Source: Baffinella frigidus
Taxonomy: Eukaryota; Cryptophyceae; Cryptomonadales; Baffinellaceae
Length of the DNA stretch: 27,498 nt
Direction of reading: 5' to 3'
Assembly: GCA_026770585.1 (NCBI GenBank)
Contig: MU646578.1
Location: forward strand, 41,639 to 69,136
This document shows positions 1 through 12,400 of this stretch, in pieces. Both the position numbers and the translations under genes were made by a program. Position 1 is the first letter of the stretch. Every line of letters begins with the position of its first letter. The notes under the pieces are model-generated. The model had not been told where the DNA came from. It ran no database searches and saw nothing but the letters and a program-made list of their open reading frames with translations.

Positions 1-335
1 AGAGAGCGATCCGTCGGACGAGACATGGCAGCCTGTCCGGTCCGTACCAGATATTTCATTTTTAGCATGCAAAACGTAATAATTTTTTTTTGTCATTATC
101 CCTTATGTGGCCAGGTAGGCAAATTTGACGGCCAAGAGGTCCTAGGCAGGTCCTAGGGCCCTACGGTAGGGCGTATGCGCCTACTGGGCACTTAAGGGAT
201 AGTTTGTAATTGATGCCTGGCATCCTGCGTGCTTGGATGCCTTGGAGCCTTGAGAAAACCTGTTTGCCCTAAAAAAGTGCATCATCGGTTGGTGTCATCG
301 CCCTGCACCAAACACCACACCCTAAACCGTGAACC

Positions 336-381
<46 letters not shown>

Positions 382-450
382 ACCCTAAAACCCTACCCCT
401 AAACCCTGAATCCGAAATGCAGGCCATCAGTAACGACGCATGTTTCTCAG
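1..450 (+). other. Upstream or intronic stretch, no exon recognised
   Basis: No coding exon is recognised. Positions 140-200 hold CCTAGG, CCCTACGGTAGGG and CACTTAAGGG, which recall the interior of the 162-bp foldback family found elsewhere in the window, so this may be a decayed copy. Positions 336-390 are a CCCTCAA heptamer array. Confidence 0.4.
341..390. repeat. CCCTCAA heptamer array (telomere-like variant)
   Basis: About six near-perfect copies of CCCTCAA stand in tandem and grade into CCCTAAA. The unit differs from the plant-type telomere heptamer by one base and has been amplified locally. Confidence 0.85.
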
Positions 451-483
451 CGCGAAACTGAAATGGAGATGGCAAAACTGAAG
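451..483 (+). CDS. Exon 1 (first recognised), coiled coil
   Basis: TTTCTCAG acceptor, then 11 codons reading RETEMEMAKLK, then a GTAACG donor. Phase 0 at both ends. The charged composition fits the following coiled-coil exons. Earlier exons probably exist outside the window or unrecognised within it. Confidence 0.5.
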
Positions 484-3400
484 GTAACGTACACCCTACA
501 CCCCAATCTCATCCCGTCAGGCATTTGATTTAAATGCTCCGGAATTCCCCAAATCAACGAAATTCACTACGCAAGTGGTCGCGTCCAGGCCTGGACGTGA
601 CTGATTTGGTCAGTTATGTAGTAAATTTCTTTGATTCGGGGAACTCAGAAGCATTTAAATCAAATTCCTGGTGGGATTAAATCCCAAACCCTGAAGCCAT
701 CTGCGGAGACGGCCAACCCCAAGGGGCCGTCCAGGCTGCAACCCCCCTGAACCATATACTCTCAAACCCAATCTTAAACCCTCAACCCTACAACCCTGAA
801 CCCTACACCAATCTTAAACCCTAAATCCTAATCCTAAACACGAAACCCTTAACCCTACACCCATCTTGAACCCTACACCCTAAATGAGGTGACCAAACGC
901 AAGGTCACTTTGCAAATAGGCTTATACCACACAGCGGGCTACGAAGGGATCTCCGGCCCGATTCTATCCACCTTTCCGTTACCTTATCCGTAGGAACCCT
1001 CTTATGTCCCTGCGCTGTTGCCTACCGTAGGGGCTTATGTCTTAACGCTTATGGGGTTTTCACGGAATGCCTTCGAAGCCCGCTGTGTGACGTACTGGAC
1101 AGACGCAGCATATGGCCCAGACTGCAAATGCTATATCACGTGCACGTTGCGTCCACCTCTCTCTCTCTCTCTCTCTCTCGTTCTGTCTTTCTCTCTCTCT
1201 CTCTCTCTTGTTCTCTCTCTCTCTCTCTCTCTCTGCTTTCTGTCTCTCTCTGCGGACATTTGCATGCGGGTATCTGGGTTCCCAAACCCGGCCATTTGTT
1301 GGACCCCAGACTCTAAACCCCAAACCCCAACCCCCCAACCCGAAAACAGGTGCGGCTTGCAAAGGCGCTGTCGGATAGAGACCGCAATGCGAAGATGCTC
1401 AGGCAACCCCTACACCCCAAACCCTTAACCCTAAACCCCAAACCCGGAACCTGGAACCCGGAACCCGGAACCCGGAACCCGGAACCCGGAACCCTAAGCC
1501 TGAAAAACTACAACTTAAACCCGAAAGCCCAAACCTCAAATCCTGAACCCCACACCCTAAACCCTAAACCCCAAACCCTAAACCCACAACCCCAAACCCC
1601 AAACCCTAAACCCTAAACCCTAAACCACAAACTCCAACCCCCAATAAACAGTACACAATTAACCATAAACCCTAAACCCCGAGCCTCCCTGTGCGCAGAG
1701 AGTCAGAGGAGAACCAAAAGAAGCACCTCACCGCGCTAGAAGCTCTCGATGAGGCCGCGACGACTGAGGCAGCCAAGGTCCATACCACCACCACACAGTG
1801 GAATACGGACCTTTCATCAAAAGTCAAGTTACCCTGTGAGTAGTTAACTTTAAGGAGTTTCTCATGGAAATTTGGTCACGTTACCGCTAAATCTAGGGGT
1901 CTCGAAACCCTCGTAGCCCACCGTGTGGACCCTCACAGCCTGAGCAAATCGTCGAATTTGAGGCCACGTATTTCCCTCGGAGGCCGCCGGATTCCGGCGT
2001 CCGTGGAGCTATTTTGCCTTGAGATCGAAAATCGAAAATCGTCGATTTGCTCAGGCTGTGAGGGTTGGTGGTAACCTGTTTAGGACATTCCTCCTAAACA
2101 CTGAAAGACTTTCCGAGGGACCGGTTTGTACCAGGCAGGGGCCGAAACCCGGCGCCTCGGGGCTGCCCCCCGGTACAAAAAGGTCCTACTAGTTGATAAA
2201 TAACTAGGCGCAGAAAGTCGATTAGGCACCCTGGTTGACCTTTCCGCGCTACCACTCGAGACTGGAAGAGGGAGTATTTTAAAAGTGGGGTTGTTAAATT
2301 TAGTACCAGTCACGGGCATGCTTGGTCACGTATCTCAAGTTATAACTTGAGATACGTGACCGAATGCCCCTATTTGTGTGAAAATTACTACACAATTTCC
2401 CCCTCCTTAACTTGTAACATAATGACTGTTTTAAAATAGTCCCACTTCTAGCCTCGAGCTGTAGAAGCTCTCGATGAGGCTCCGACGACTGAAGCCGCCA
2501 AGGTCCGTGCCCTGAATCCTAAACCCTGGCCCTCAACCCCGCCCGCCTCTCTCTCCCGCGCCCTCTTTACCGCTTGAATTGCCACCTGTTGACGATAAGA
2601 CAGTCACAACTCTCTTAACCAAAAACCTGTAACCCACAAAGGTCGTCTGCTGACACGGAAACACGCCTTTCCGCAGATCGCGACGGCCGCGCGCGGGGAC
2701 CTCTCCGTCGAGGCGCAGTGGCAGTTCACCATCGCCTCTCTCTCCCGCGCGCGCCGTGCGGGTCCCGAGGCGGGCCTTTCTCATCCTGAGGTGGGCCTGT
2801 CCGGTCCCGAGGCGGGCCCGTCCCATAATGAGGCGGGCCCGTTGGGGTCTAAGAAAGACGGTTTGGATGCGCGGGGAGCGGTCGTGGCGCTGGAGGCCCA
2901 GGTCGGCTGGACCTTACACCCTTCACCCTAAATCATACACCCTATACCTTAACCTCTACATCTGAACCCCGAAACCTGAAACCCGGAACCCAGAGCCCGG
3001 AACCCGAAACCCGAAACCCTCAACCGTGATCCCTGAACCCCACACCCTGCGATACTCTCTTCTCACCACCTCAAACCTTAAACTCCTGAACCAGGTCCTT
3101 AACTCCTGAACCTTAAACTCCTGAACCTCAACCTTGAACTCCTGAACCGTAAACCCCTACGCCAGGTTGGCGCGCTGGAGAGGGAGCTCGGAAAGGTGAT
3201 GCATGACCTGCGGACCCAGAAGAAGCACGCTCTTTACTACCTGAATTCGCGCGCTTTTTACTTCCGGAATTGCTGACGAGAAGACGGTCACGACTCCCTT
3301 AGTAAGTCACGGCTCCCTTAGTAAGTAACCCAAACCCTACACCAGATCGGCGCGCTGGAGAAGGAGCTGGGGAAGGTGATGCATGACTTGCGGACCGAGA

Positions 3401-6400
3401 AGAAGCACACGCTCGTGCAGGTCAACGGGGGGGGTAGGGTTAGGGGTTGAAACACCTGGAAGGTTCAGGGTGTAGGGTTCAGGCTTGCACCTGCACGAGC
3501 TGCTGGGTTGACGGTTAGGGGTTCAGGGTTGACGGTTAGGGGTTCAGGGTTGACGGTTAGGGGTTCACGGCGCACGGTGTAAGACTTGCGGACCAAGAAG
3601 AAGCACACGCTCAGGTGCCACCCGCGAACCCTCAACCCTGAACCCAGAAGAAGTTTCAACCCCGAACCCTGAAGCCTAAACCTTAAACCCACCCGCTCGT
3701 GCGAGTTCACGCCCACTGCGAAACTTTGTTGAAGTGAGTCAACCAAGTTGACTTAATGATCGCGAGAGCTCGGCTTACGCCTGATCACCGAACCCTAATC
3801 CCGCTCATCCCAAACCCCACACCTCAAGGAGCGTTTAAAGCCAAACCCTAAATCATAATCCATCATCCTAAACCCGATACCCCAAACTCGAAACCGCAGG
3901 ACCGGACGATCAGGCAGTACAAAGACGAGAAGGGAAGCACCCTGGAGCACGCCACTACACTGCTCAATCCCAAACCCGAAACCCAACCCCTACACCCTAC
4001 ACCCTACACCATACACCTACACCATACACCTTACACCCTACACCCTACACCCCACCCCCCCAACCCAACACCCCAAACCCGAAACCCGAACCGCAGGAAC
4101 GCTCAACCCTAAACCCTAAAAACCCCGCAGGAGCGGACGATCCGGCAGTACAAAGACGAAAAGGGCAGCACTCTGGAGCACGCCAAGATGCTACGCCTGC
4201 AGGCGAGTTACCCCGTACCACCATCGACTAACCTCATTTGATGCTGCATGTGTTCTATGCTGCGTGTGTATTCTCTGACGAGGCCTAAGTGTGTATTGTC
4301 TGACGCCAAGATGCTACGCCTGCAGAAGGAGGTCGAGGAGTTGACGGGCAAGCTCAACACCAAGAGCGAGATGGAGGTCCGAAACCCTAAACATCTGAAC
4401 CCTAAAACCTGTAAACCCCTAAACCTGGTGGCACCCGGGTCACATGAGGCAGCCCCTAGGAAGTCACATGAGGCAGCCCCTAGGAAGCCCCTAGGAAGCC
4501 CCTAGGAAGCCCCTACTAGGAAGCCCCTAGGTCACATGAGGCAGCCCCTAGGAAGCCCCTAGGAAGCGTTTTGTACGGGACTGGTTGTAGTGAGTAAGGT
4601 GCGGGGGGCGTACAATGGACACGTGGGGTTGAGGGAGCACGCGAAGATGCTACGTCTGCAGAAGGAGGTTGAAGAGCTGACGGGGAAGCTCCACACCAGG
4701 AGCGAGACGGAGGTCTGACACCCTAAAAATCTGAACCCTGGATCCTAGATCCCAGACCCCAGACTCTACACCTGAATTTTAACGTTAAGAACGAAGAGCT
4801 GACTGCGAAGCTCAACGCCAAGAGCGAGATAGAGGTCCGAATCTAAACCCTAGACCCTAAAATCTAAACCCTGAAATCTAAACCCTAGACCCTAAACCCG
4901 AGGAGCTTACTGGGTAGCTCAATCTCAAAAACGAGATGGTGGTTCGCGCGCAAACCCAGATTCGGGACCTGCGAACCCCTAAACCCTAAACCTTACACCC
5001 GAAACCCGAAACACTTAAGCGGAGCTGACTGGAAAGCTGAACACAAAGTGCAAGATGGCGGTGGGAAGCCTCAAAATCTATAACCTAGACCCTGGACCCT
5101 ACACCCAAGTGAAGTAGAAGAGGCTGTTCAAGAGCACTAGAAAATGCTGCTTGCCCGACGCACGCTCTCGATCCACACAGCGGGCTACGAAGGGATGTTC
5201 GGCCCATTTCGGGCCGAGTTTCCGTGACCTTATCCGTAGGAACCCCCCTATGTCCCTACGGGTTGCCTACCGTAGGGTCGTAGGTCTTATCGCTTAAGGG
5301 TTATTCAGAAATCCTTTCGTAATCCGCTGTGTGGGCGGGGGGCGCAACCACAGAATCGGGACCTGGAGGGCTCTCTCGCGAGCGACAAACTCTCAACTCT
5401 AAACTCTAAACCCTGAACCCTAAACCCCAAACCCTGCCAGGTGCGCGCGCAGAACCAGATACGCGAGCTGACAGGCGCTCTCGCGACTGCCTAACCCTAA
5501 ACCCTGAACCCCAAACCTCAACCCTAAAACCTGAACCCTAAACCCTAAACCCTAACCTCTAACCCAAGTACGCGCGCAGAACCAGAAACGGGTCCTCGCC
5601 AGCAACCAGCCTGGAGGGCACATTAGGGTATTTTGAGCATTCTTAAGTCAACACCCCTTGAGATGCTACCTTCCGGCGGTAGCACCGTGATGAATGGATC
5701 TGGTACACAAAGGTCTAATAAGTATTTTAGTGGTACACATCCTGTCAACTTTTGCGATAACGGGTTATTCGGGAATGGCCGCAAGTCCCCTCCAGGGTGG
5801 TTTTGCGAGCGCCAAACCCTAACCCCTGAGTCTTACACCCCACACCGCATCCCAGGTGCGCGCGCAGAACCAGATACGCGAGCTGACAGGCGCTCTCGCG
5901 ACTGCCAAACGCGACCTCTCGTCCCGCCGCAACCCCTCCCAGGTGGCTGCAAACCCCTAAGCCCAAACCCCGTAACCCTAAACCCTAAACCCTAAACTCG
6001 AAACCCTAAACCCTAAACCCTAAACCCTAGATTCAAACCCGTGTGTTTCCCTTTCGGATCATGTCCATACGTGACCTTTCTTCCCGACGGAACACCTTCC
6101 ATGTGACAGCCCCTAAACCACGCTAACCTAGGGCTAAATCACCCTGGACCCTTACCCCTAAACCCTAAACCCCAAACCCTAAACCCTGAACCCTCGCACT
6201 CAACCATCCTAAAGCAAACGCGACCTTTCTTCCTGCCGCAATCCGTCCCAGGTGACCGAAAACCCCTGCACCCCAAACCCCTAGAGCCTTATACTCTAAA
6301 CCTCTCTTCCTTCCTTTCAGATGATGTGTCGGCGAGGGGAGGAGACCGCTGAACCCTAACCGCTGCCGAGGGAGGACGGGACACAGTTTTAATGGGGTTT

Positions 6401-9400
6401 AAAAACTTTCACCTGAATCCTTGGAGGAGAGGGGCCTTTCAAATGAAAAAGCCAGAGCCTCCCTGAACACTACACGCCCTTGAACCACGAACCACTAAAC
6501 ACGAACCACGGATCACGAATAACTAATCACTAAAAACTGACCACTCAACACCACACACTACACACTAGCCACTCCCTGAACACTACACGGCCTTCCCAGG
6601 AGCCGGATGCAGTCTCGGCGCGGGAAGCCGCCCGAGAGTCTCTGCAGGCTGCCCTCTCTGACCTCCAGCGGTCCGCTCCAATACCCTCCACCTCAAACCC
6701 CGAAACACGGACCCCTCTCTGACTTCCCGCGGTTCGCTCCTGCACCCTGAACCTGAACACCCTAAACCCTGGACCCTCGCGCCGCCACAACCCTCAACCC
6801 TCATCCCTAACCCCGAAGCCCTCAACCCTCGCGCCGCCACAACCCTCAACCCTCATCCCTAACCCCGAAGCCCTCAACCCTCGCGCCGCCACAACCCTTA
6901 ACCCTCATCCCAAATTATAAACCTTCAAACCCAAACTCGAAACCTTAAACGCGCGTTCTCCCACAGAGCACACGGCGAATGTCTCCGTCTCCGGGAGCTG
7001 GCTGAGAAGCACCTCGCCTCCAGTAAAGCCGCTCAAGTAAGCCCCATAAACCCTAAATCATTAACCCCAAAACTTAAGTTCGAAAACCGGACCCGAAACA
7101 GGTTTCTGGTTTCGGATTTCGGGGTGTAGAGTTTAGGGTTTAGGGTTTCGGAGCTTCCCTGAGCCGCTTTACTGGCGAGTGTCTCCGTCTCCGGGAGCTT
7201 GCTGAGAAGCACCTCGCCGCTAGCAAAGCCGCTCAGGTAAGCCCCTATTATGATAAAACCCGAAACCCGAAACCCGAAACCCGAAACCAGAAGCACCTTG
7301 CAGCCAGTGAAGCCGCCCAGGCAAGCCCTGAAACCCTAAATTATTCACCCCGAACCCTGAGCCCGAAACCCGAATCCGAAGACCGAAGAGACCGGACCGT
7401 TAGAACCGTCTGTCAACTCCTGTCTCACTTAGTCAATTTCGTTTTGATTTACTGTCACAGATGACTTTTTGAGACAGGAGTTGACAGGCGGTTCTAACGG
7501 TCCGGTCTCCTGAAACTCGAACCCGAAATATTTCGCCCGAGACCCGAGACCCGAGACCCGAAACCCGAAACCCGAAACCCGAAACCCGAAACCCTGAATC
7601 GCAGGCGGAAGCGGATGCGGCGAAGGCACGCGCGGGGACTCTCTCTGCCTGAAACTAACCGGGACGAGTATTTAATTTAAATACAGTACTTAATTTAAAT
7701 AATCCCCGCCCGTATGGAATTGGAGCCGTTAGCTTGATTTCTGAAGGAAATGCTCAATTCCCCTATCGGAGCGAGTGCTGAATTAAATGCTCGTCTGGAT
7801 GGAATCGCAGGCAGAAGCGGATGCGGCGAAGGCGCGCGCGGGGGCCCTCTCGACTGAGATCAAGAACCTCCGGTCCCAACCCTAACCGAAACCCGAAAGA
7901 ACATCAGGTCTAAATCCGAAACCCGAAATCCTGAAACCCGAAACCGAGGGGGCGCTATCGACTGAGATCAAGAACCTCCGGTCTCAACCCCAACCCGTAA
8001 CGAACGTCCAGTCTCAACCCGAAAACCGATAGAGAAAACCAGAAACCCGAGACGCTTGTCGACTGAGATCAAGAACCCCCGGTCTCAACCTGAAACTTGA
8101 ACCCTGAACCCGAAACCCGAAACCCGAAACCGAGGGGGTCCTCTCGACTGGGATCAAGAACATCCGGTCTCAACCCGAAACCCCTACCCCCTTAACCCGA
8201 AACAACGTCATTTCTAAACCCGAAAACCGAAACCTTGAACCCCGAAACCTTCAAACCCGAAACTTGAAACCCGAAACCGAGGGCCTTTCAGCTGAGATCA
8301 ACAACCTCCGGTCTCAACCCTAACCCCCGAAACGCCTAGCCCGAAACGCTAAACCCGAAACCCGAAACCCGACACCCGAATCCTGACACCCGAAACTCGA
8401 AACTCGAAACTCGAAACCCTAAACTCTAGGTCAAGTTCCGGGGAGCAAGTTGCATGGCTGCAGGGAGAGTGGGCGTCGCAACCCCAAACCCTAGACGCTA
8501 AACCCTAAACCCTAAACCCTAAACCCTCAACCCTAGGTCAAGTTCCGGGGAGCAAGTAGCAAGGCTGCAGGCAGAACTGGATGCGGCGGTGAATCGCACC
8601 TTCGAAGTGCAGGTATCCCTAGGCCCTACACCCTACACCCTAAACCCTAAAACCTAAACCCTAGGTGGAACTAGTCCCTGCACTCTTGCCCCTAGACACT
8701 TCCAAGACCTTCCAAGTGCAGGTGCTGTTGAAATTTGGCGTGGCTTCGGGGTTGGGTCGGGGAATCCCATCAAACGAGGTAGGATGCTAGGTTAGGCATG
8801 GGTTTCATGCCAAGATATCATCGCCCACCCAAGGTGCGGTTTCGGGTTTCGGGGTTGGAGGAAGCCAGGCTGCAGGGAGAGCTGGACGCGGTGGTGAACC
8901 GCACCTTGGAAGTGCAGGTATCATTAGCCCCTACACCCTAAACCCCACACCTTAAACCCTTACGAACCCGCAACCGGAAAACTTGAAACCATAAGAACCC
9001 GAAACCCGAAACCCGAAACCCGAAACCCGAAACCGCACGTTTGAGGTGCAGGTAACACGCCAACACTCTGGACCCCAGACCGGAATCCCCACACCCTAAA
9101 CCCTAAACCCTAAACCCTAAACCCCAAACCCTAAACCCCAAACCCTAAACCCTAAACCCTAAACCCTAAACCCTAAACCCCAAACACTACACCCTCCCTC
9201 ATAAAATACTCCTATTAGGTAAACCCTAAACCCTAAATACCAAACCCTAAACCCTAAACCCTGAACGTGAAACCCTCCCTGTCAGGAGCGGTGTGTCGAG
9301 CAGCAGCAGCGTCTCATGTCATTGAGGAGGGGTGCGACAAGACACCTGCGGCGCTACCCTAAACCTTCAAATCATAACCCCCAAACCCTGCACCCTACAC

Positions 9401-12400
9401 CCTACACCCTACACCCTACACCCTACACCCTGAGAAGCCCGTGTCCTGTAAACTCTGAACACCAAAACCTAAACCCTGGGAGCTAAGCCATGACACCCTA
9501 ACCGCAGGAGCGGTGTGTGGAGATGCAGCGGCGTCTCAAGTCATTGAGGCGGGGCGCGATAGACACCGAGCGCGAACGCGCCAACCTTCAGCGCGAGCTG
9601 GTGCGTTCTATCGGAACCTAAACCCCAAACCCTCAACCCTCAAACCTAAACCCTAAACCCTCAACCCTACGCGCGAACCTCCAGCGAGAGCTGGTGCGCC
9701 CCCCCTTGATTCTGCATGCTACCGAGTCCCAAACCCTGGACCCTCAACCCTAATCACCATAGAGGTTTGGTCCCAGGCTCCATGTTTTGCATGAAACGAG
9801 CGGCAGACACCGCGCGCGAACGCGCCAACCTCCAGGGCGAGGTGGTGCACCCTACACCCTAACCCCATGAACCCGAAATCACACACCCTACAGACTGAGT
9901 TACCATCTCATAACACCAAACACGAAACACGACAAGCTGAGGTTCCATCTGCTTCCTCTTGCAAGAGCGTCCCGAAAGTAGTACCGGGCTGTAACAAGGC
10001 GGTACAAAAAGGTACAAGCCGGTACAAAAAGTTACTACCGTCACGTCCAAATAAGCCGTCCATCTATCATATATAGGCCACACCCACAAGAATTTTCACG
10101 TGCGCACCGAGACAAACGTCCAGAGGGGGGCGTCTCAAAGCAAAAGTGGAACATCCGTCAACTTAAGGTAACGGTGGATATCTGGGTGCAGGTCGTGGCG
10201 TCAGAGCCAGTCAAGGCGCAGGAAACGCGCGTTCTGAGCCCTCAAACTTGTCTAACCCCACACCCCTATCCAACCCTGCACTCCTACTAACCCCCCAGGT
10301 GCGCGCCTCGCTGCTGCTCCATCTCCTCTCTGGGTGCAGCTTGAAATATCTCGATGAAGCTGGGTGTGATGGCCCAACCTCCCAACTCTGATCCCCAACC
10401 CCTAAACCCTGAACCCTAAGCTAGGTCGTGGCGGCGGAGCCAGTCAAGGCGCAGGAGACGCGCGCGCTCACGCACGAGGTCAACTCTAAACCCTAAAACC
10501 CCTAAACACTAAACCCTAAACCTCAAACCCTACACCCGAAACCCGAAGCCCTAAACCCTAAACCCTAAACCCTAAACCCTAAACCCTAAACCCTAAACCC
10601 TAAACCCTAAACCCTAAGCCACGACCCTAAATTCTAAATCTTAAAAGCTGGACCCTAAACCCTAAAACCTAAACCTTAAATCCTAAACCCTAAACCCTAA
10701 ATCCTAAACCCTAAACCTCAAACCCTAACCCAAAACTCCTGCGGCCTAAACCCTAAACCCCAAATCCCAACCCCCGTCCACAGGTATCAATTCGTCCTAA
10801 ACCTCGAACCCCTATTCAGGTATCGGTGCTCCTTGGGCAGCACGGCGACACACTCCTGCTCCTAAACCCCAAAACGCCCTAAAACTCCTGAACCAGAAAC
10901 ATCAAAACCTGCACCCTGAATCCCAAACACGAAACACGAATCACCAAACACCAAACACCACAGGTATCGGTGCTCCGTGGGCAGCACCGCGACGCGCTCC
11001 TGCTCCTCACGAAATACGAACACGTCATCCGCGTCCTGTCCGAGCGCCTCGGTAACCCCTAAATCCTGAACCGTTTAGGGGTTTAGGTCAAGCCCTATAC
11101 CCGGAACCCGAAAACCCGAAACCCGAAACTGCGTCCTGTCTGAGCGCCTGGGTAACCTAAACCAGAACCCCGAAAACCCGAACCCCGGGAAGTATTTCGG
11201 GTTTCTGGCATCGGGATTCGGGGTTTCGTTTCTGGCATCGGGATTTGGGTTCAGGGCGTAGGGTTTAGGTCTCGTGGTTCGGGTTTCGGTTCGGAGAGGC
11301 AGCACCGCGACGCGCTCCTGCTCCTCACGAAACACGAGCACGTCATTTGCGTCCTGTACGAACGCCTCGGTACCCCCTGGAGGGTTTGAGGTTTAGGTTC
11401 TGGGGTTGGTGTTTAGGTTTTTGGGATCGGGCGGGGATTGGTGTTGAGGGTGTAGGGTTTGGGGTGGGGTTTTGGGTAGGGTTTGGGGATGGAGTTAGAC
11501 CATAACCCAACGGCCATAAACCCCAAACGACCCGAAACCCGAAACGCGACGCGCTTCTACTCCTCACGAAGTACAAACAAGTCATCCGCGTCCTCTCGGA
11601 ACGCCTCGGTAACCCTCAACCACCACACGGTGGGCTACGAGCTTTTCAAGACCCCGGAATCCGGGGGCTACGCGATCAAGTTTGTACCAGAAAAGGGCTA
11701 TACTCCGTGAAATTGGAAGCACCGTAGCGTGCTCCTGATCCTCACGAAGTACGAACACGTCATCCGCGTCCTCTCGCGACGCCTCGGTAAACCCGAAGCC
11801 CCACACCCTACAGTCCAAGCTCGACCCGAGACCGAAACCGAAAACCCCAAACCCCAAACCCCAAACCCCAAACCCCAACCTCGGCTCGAGACCGAAACCT
11901 TCACCCCTGAACCCTGAACCCTGAACCCTCATCTGACTCGCGAAACCCCAAACCCCAAACCCCACACCCGAAACCCCAACACCCAACCCCGTGCAGGCCT
12001 TGCAACAGACTTATCCGGGCTGCCAACCAACATCAACCCTAAACCCCGCGGTCCGCCTCGGCTCGAAACCGAACCCCGAAACACCAAACCACGAACCCCA
12101 ACCCCTTAACCCTGATCTGCTTCGCGCAGGCCTCGCCACGGACGTCTCCGGGCTGCCCACGAGCCTCAAGAGCCTGCTGCCCGAATCTCCCCGAGCCAAG
12201 AAGGCCGCCGCCGCTGCTGCAGGTTCCACTGAAAGATGCTACCATGAATCCTGATTTCGCTCCCAGTTGACCAGTTTGTACCGCACGCCCAGCATGCCAA
12301 TGTAAGAATAGGTTGCCAACCAACATCAAGAGCCTGCTGCCCGAATCTCCCCGAACCAAGAAGGCTGCTGCTGCTGCTGCAGGTTCCACTCCAAGATTCT

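Larger units (their letters stand above)
484..1349 (+). other. Intron content between exons 1 and 2
   Basis: Contains the foldback at 511-677, CCCTAAA/CCCTACA-like heptamers at 757-885, a 163-bp foldback element at 927-1089 and a CT microsatellite at 1157-1250. No exon is recognised, though one could be missed around 690-740. Confidence 0.6.
11131..11786 (+). pseudogene. Four 3' stubs of exon 14
   Basis: 11131-11151 (VLSERL), 11299-11369 (QHRDALLLLTKHEHVICVLY), 11546-11608 (RDALLLLTKYKQVIRVLSER) and 11721-11786 (HRSVLLILTKYEHVIRVLSR). All keep the GTAA/GTAC donor and lack the 5' end. A decayed family 2 foldback (11623-11714) separates the last two. Confidence 0.82.

Noticed and set aside
1018-1428. 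Open frames of Ser-Leu or Arg-Glu repeats over the CT microsatellite
   Set aside because: They are translations of a dinucleotide repeat, open in several frames, without domain content.
7947-8310. CRISPR-like spaced repeats
   Set aside because: The spaced repeats are decayed exon 10 copies with coding similarity and donor sites in a eukaryotic intron.
9099-9265. A chromosome end or internal telomere scar
   Set aside because: CCCTAAA arrays occur in many introns of one gene with mixed variants and continue into coding exons on both sides, so they do not mark a chromosome end.
11582-11986. Long minus-strand frames of GFRVWGLGFGVWG type
   Set aside because: They read the complement of heptamer arrays. 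The real coding signal here is on +, in exon 14 copies.
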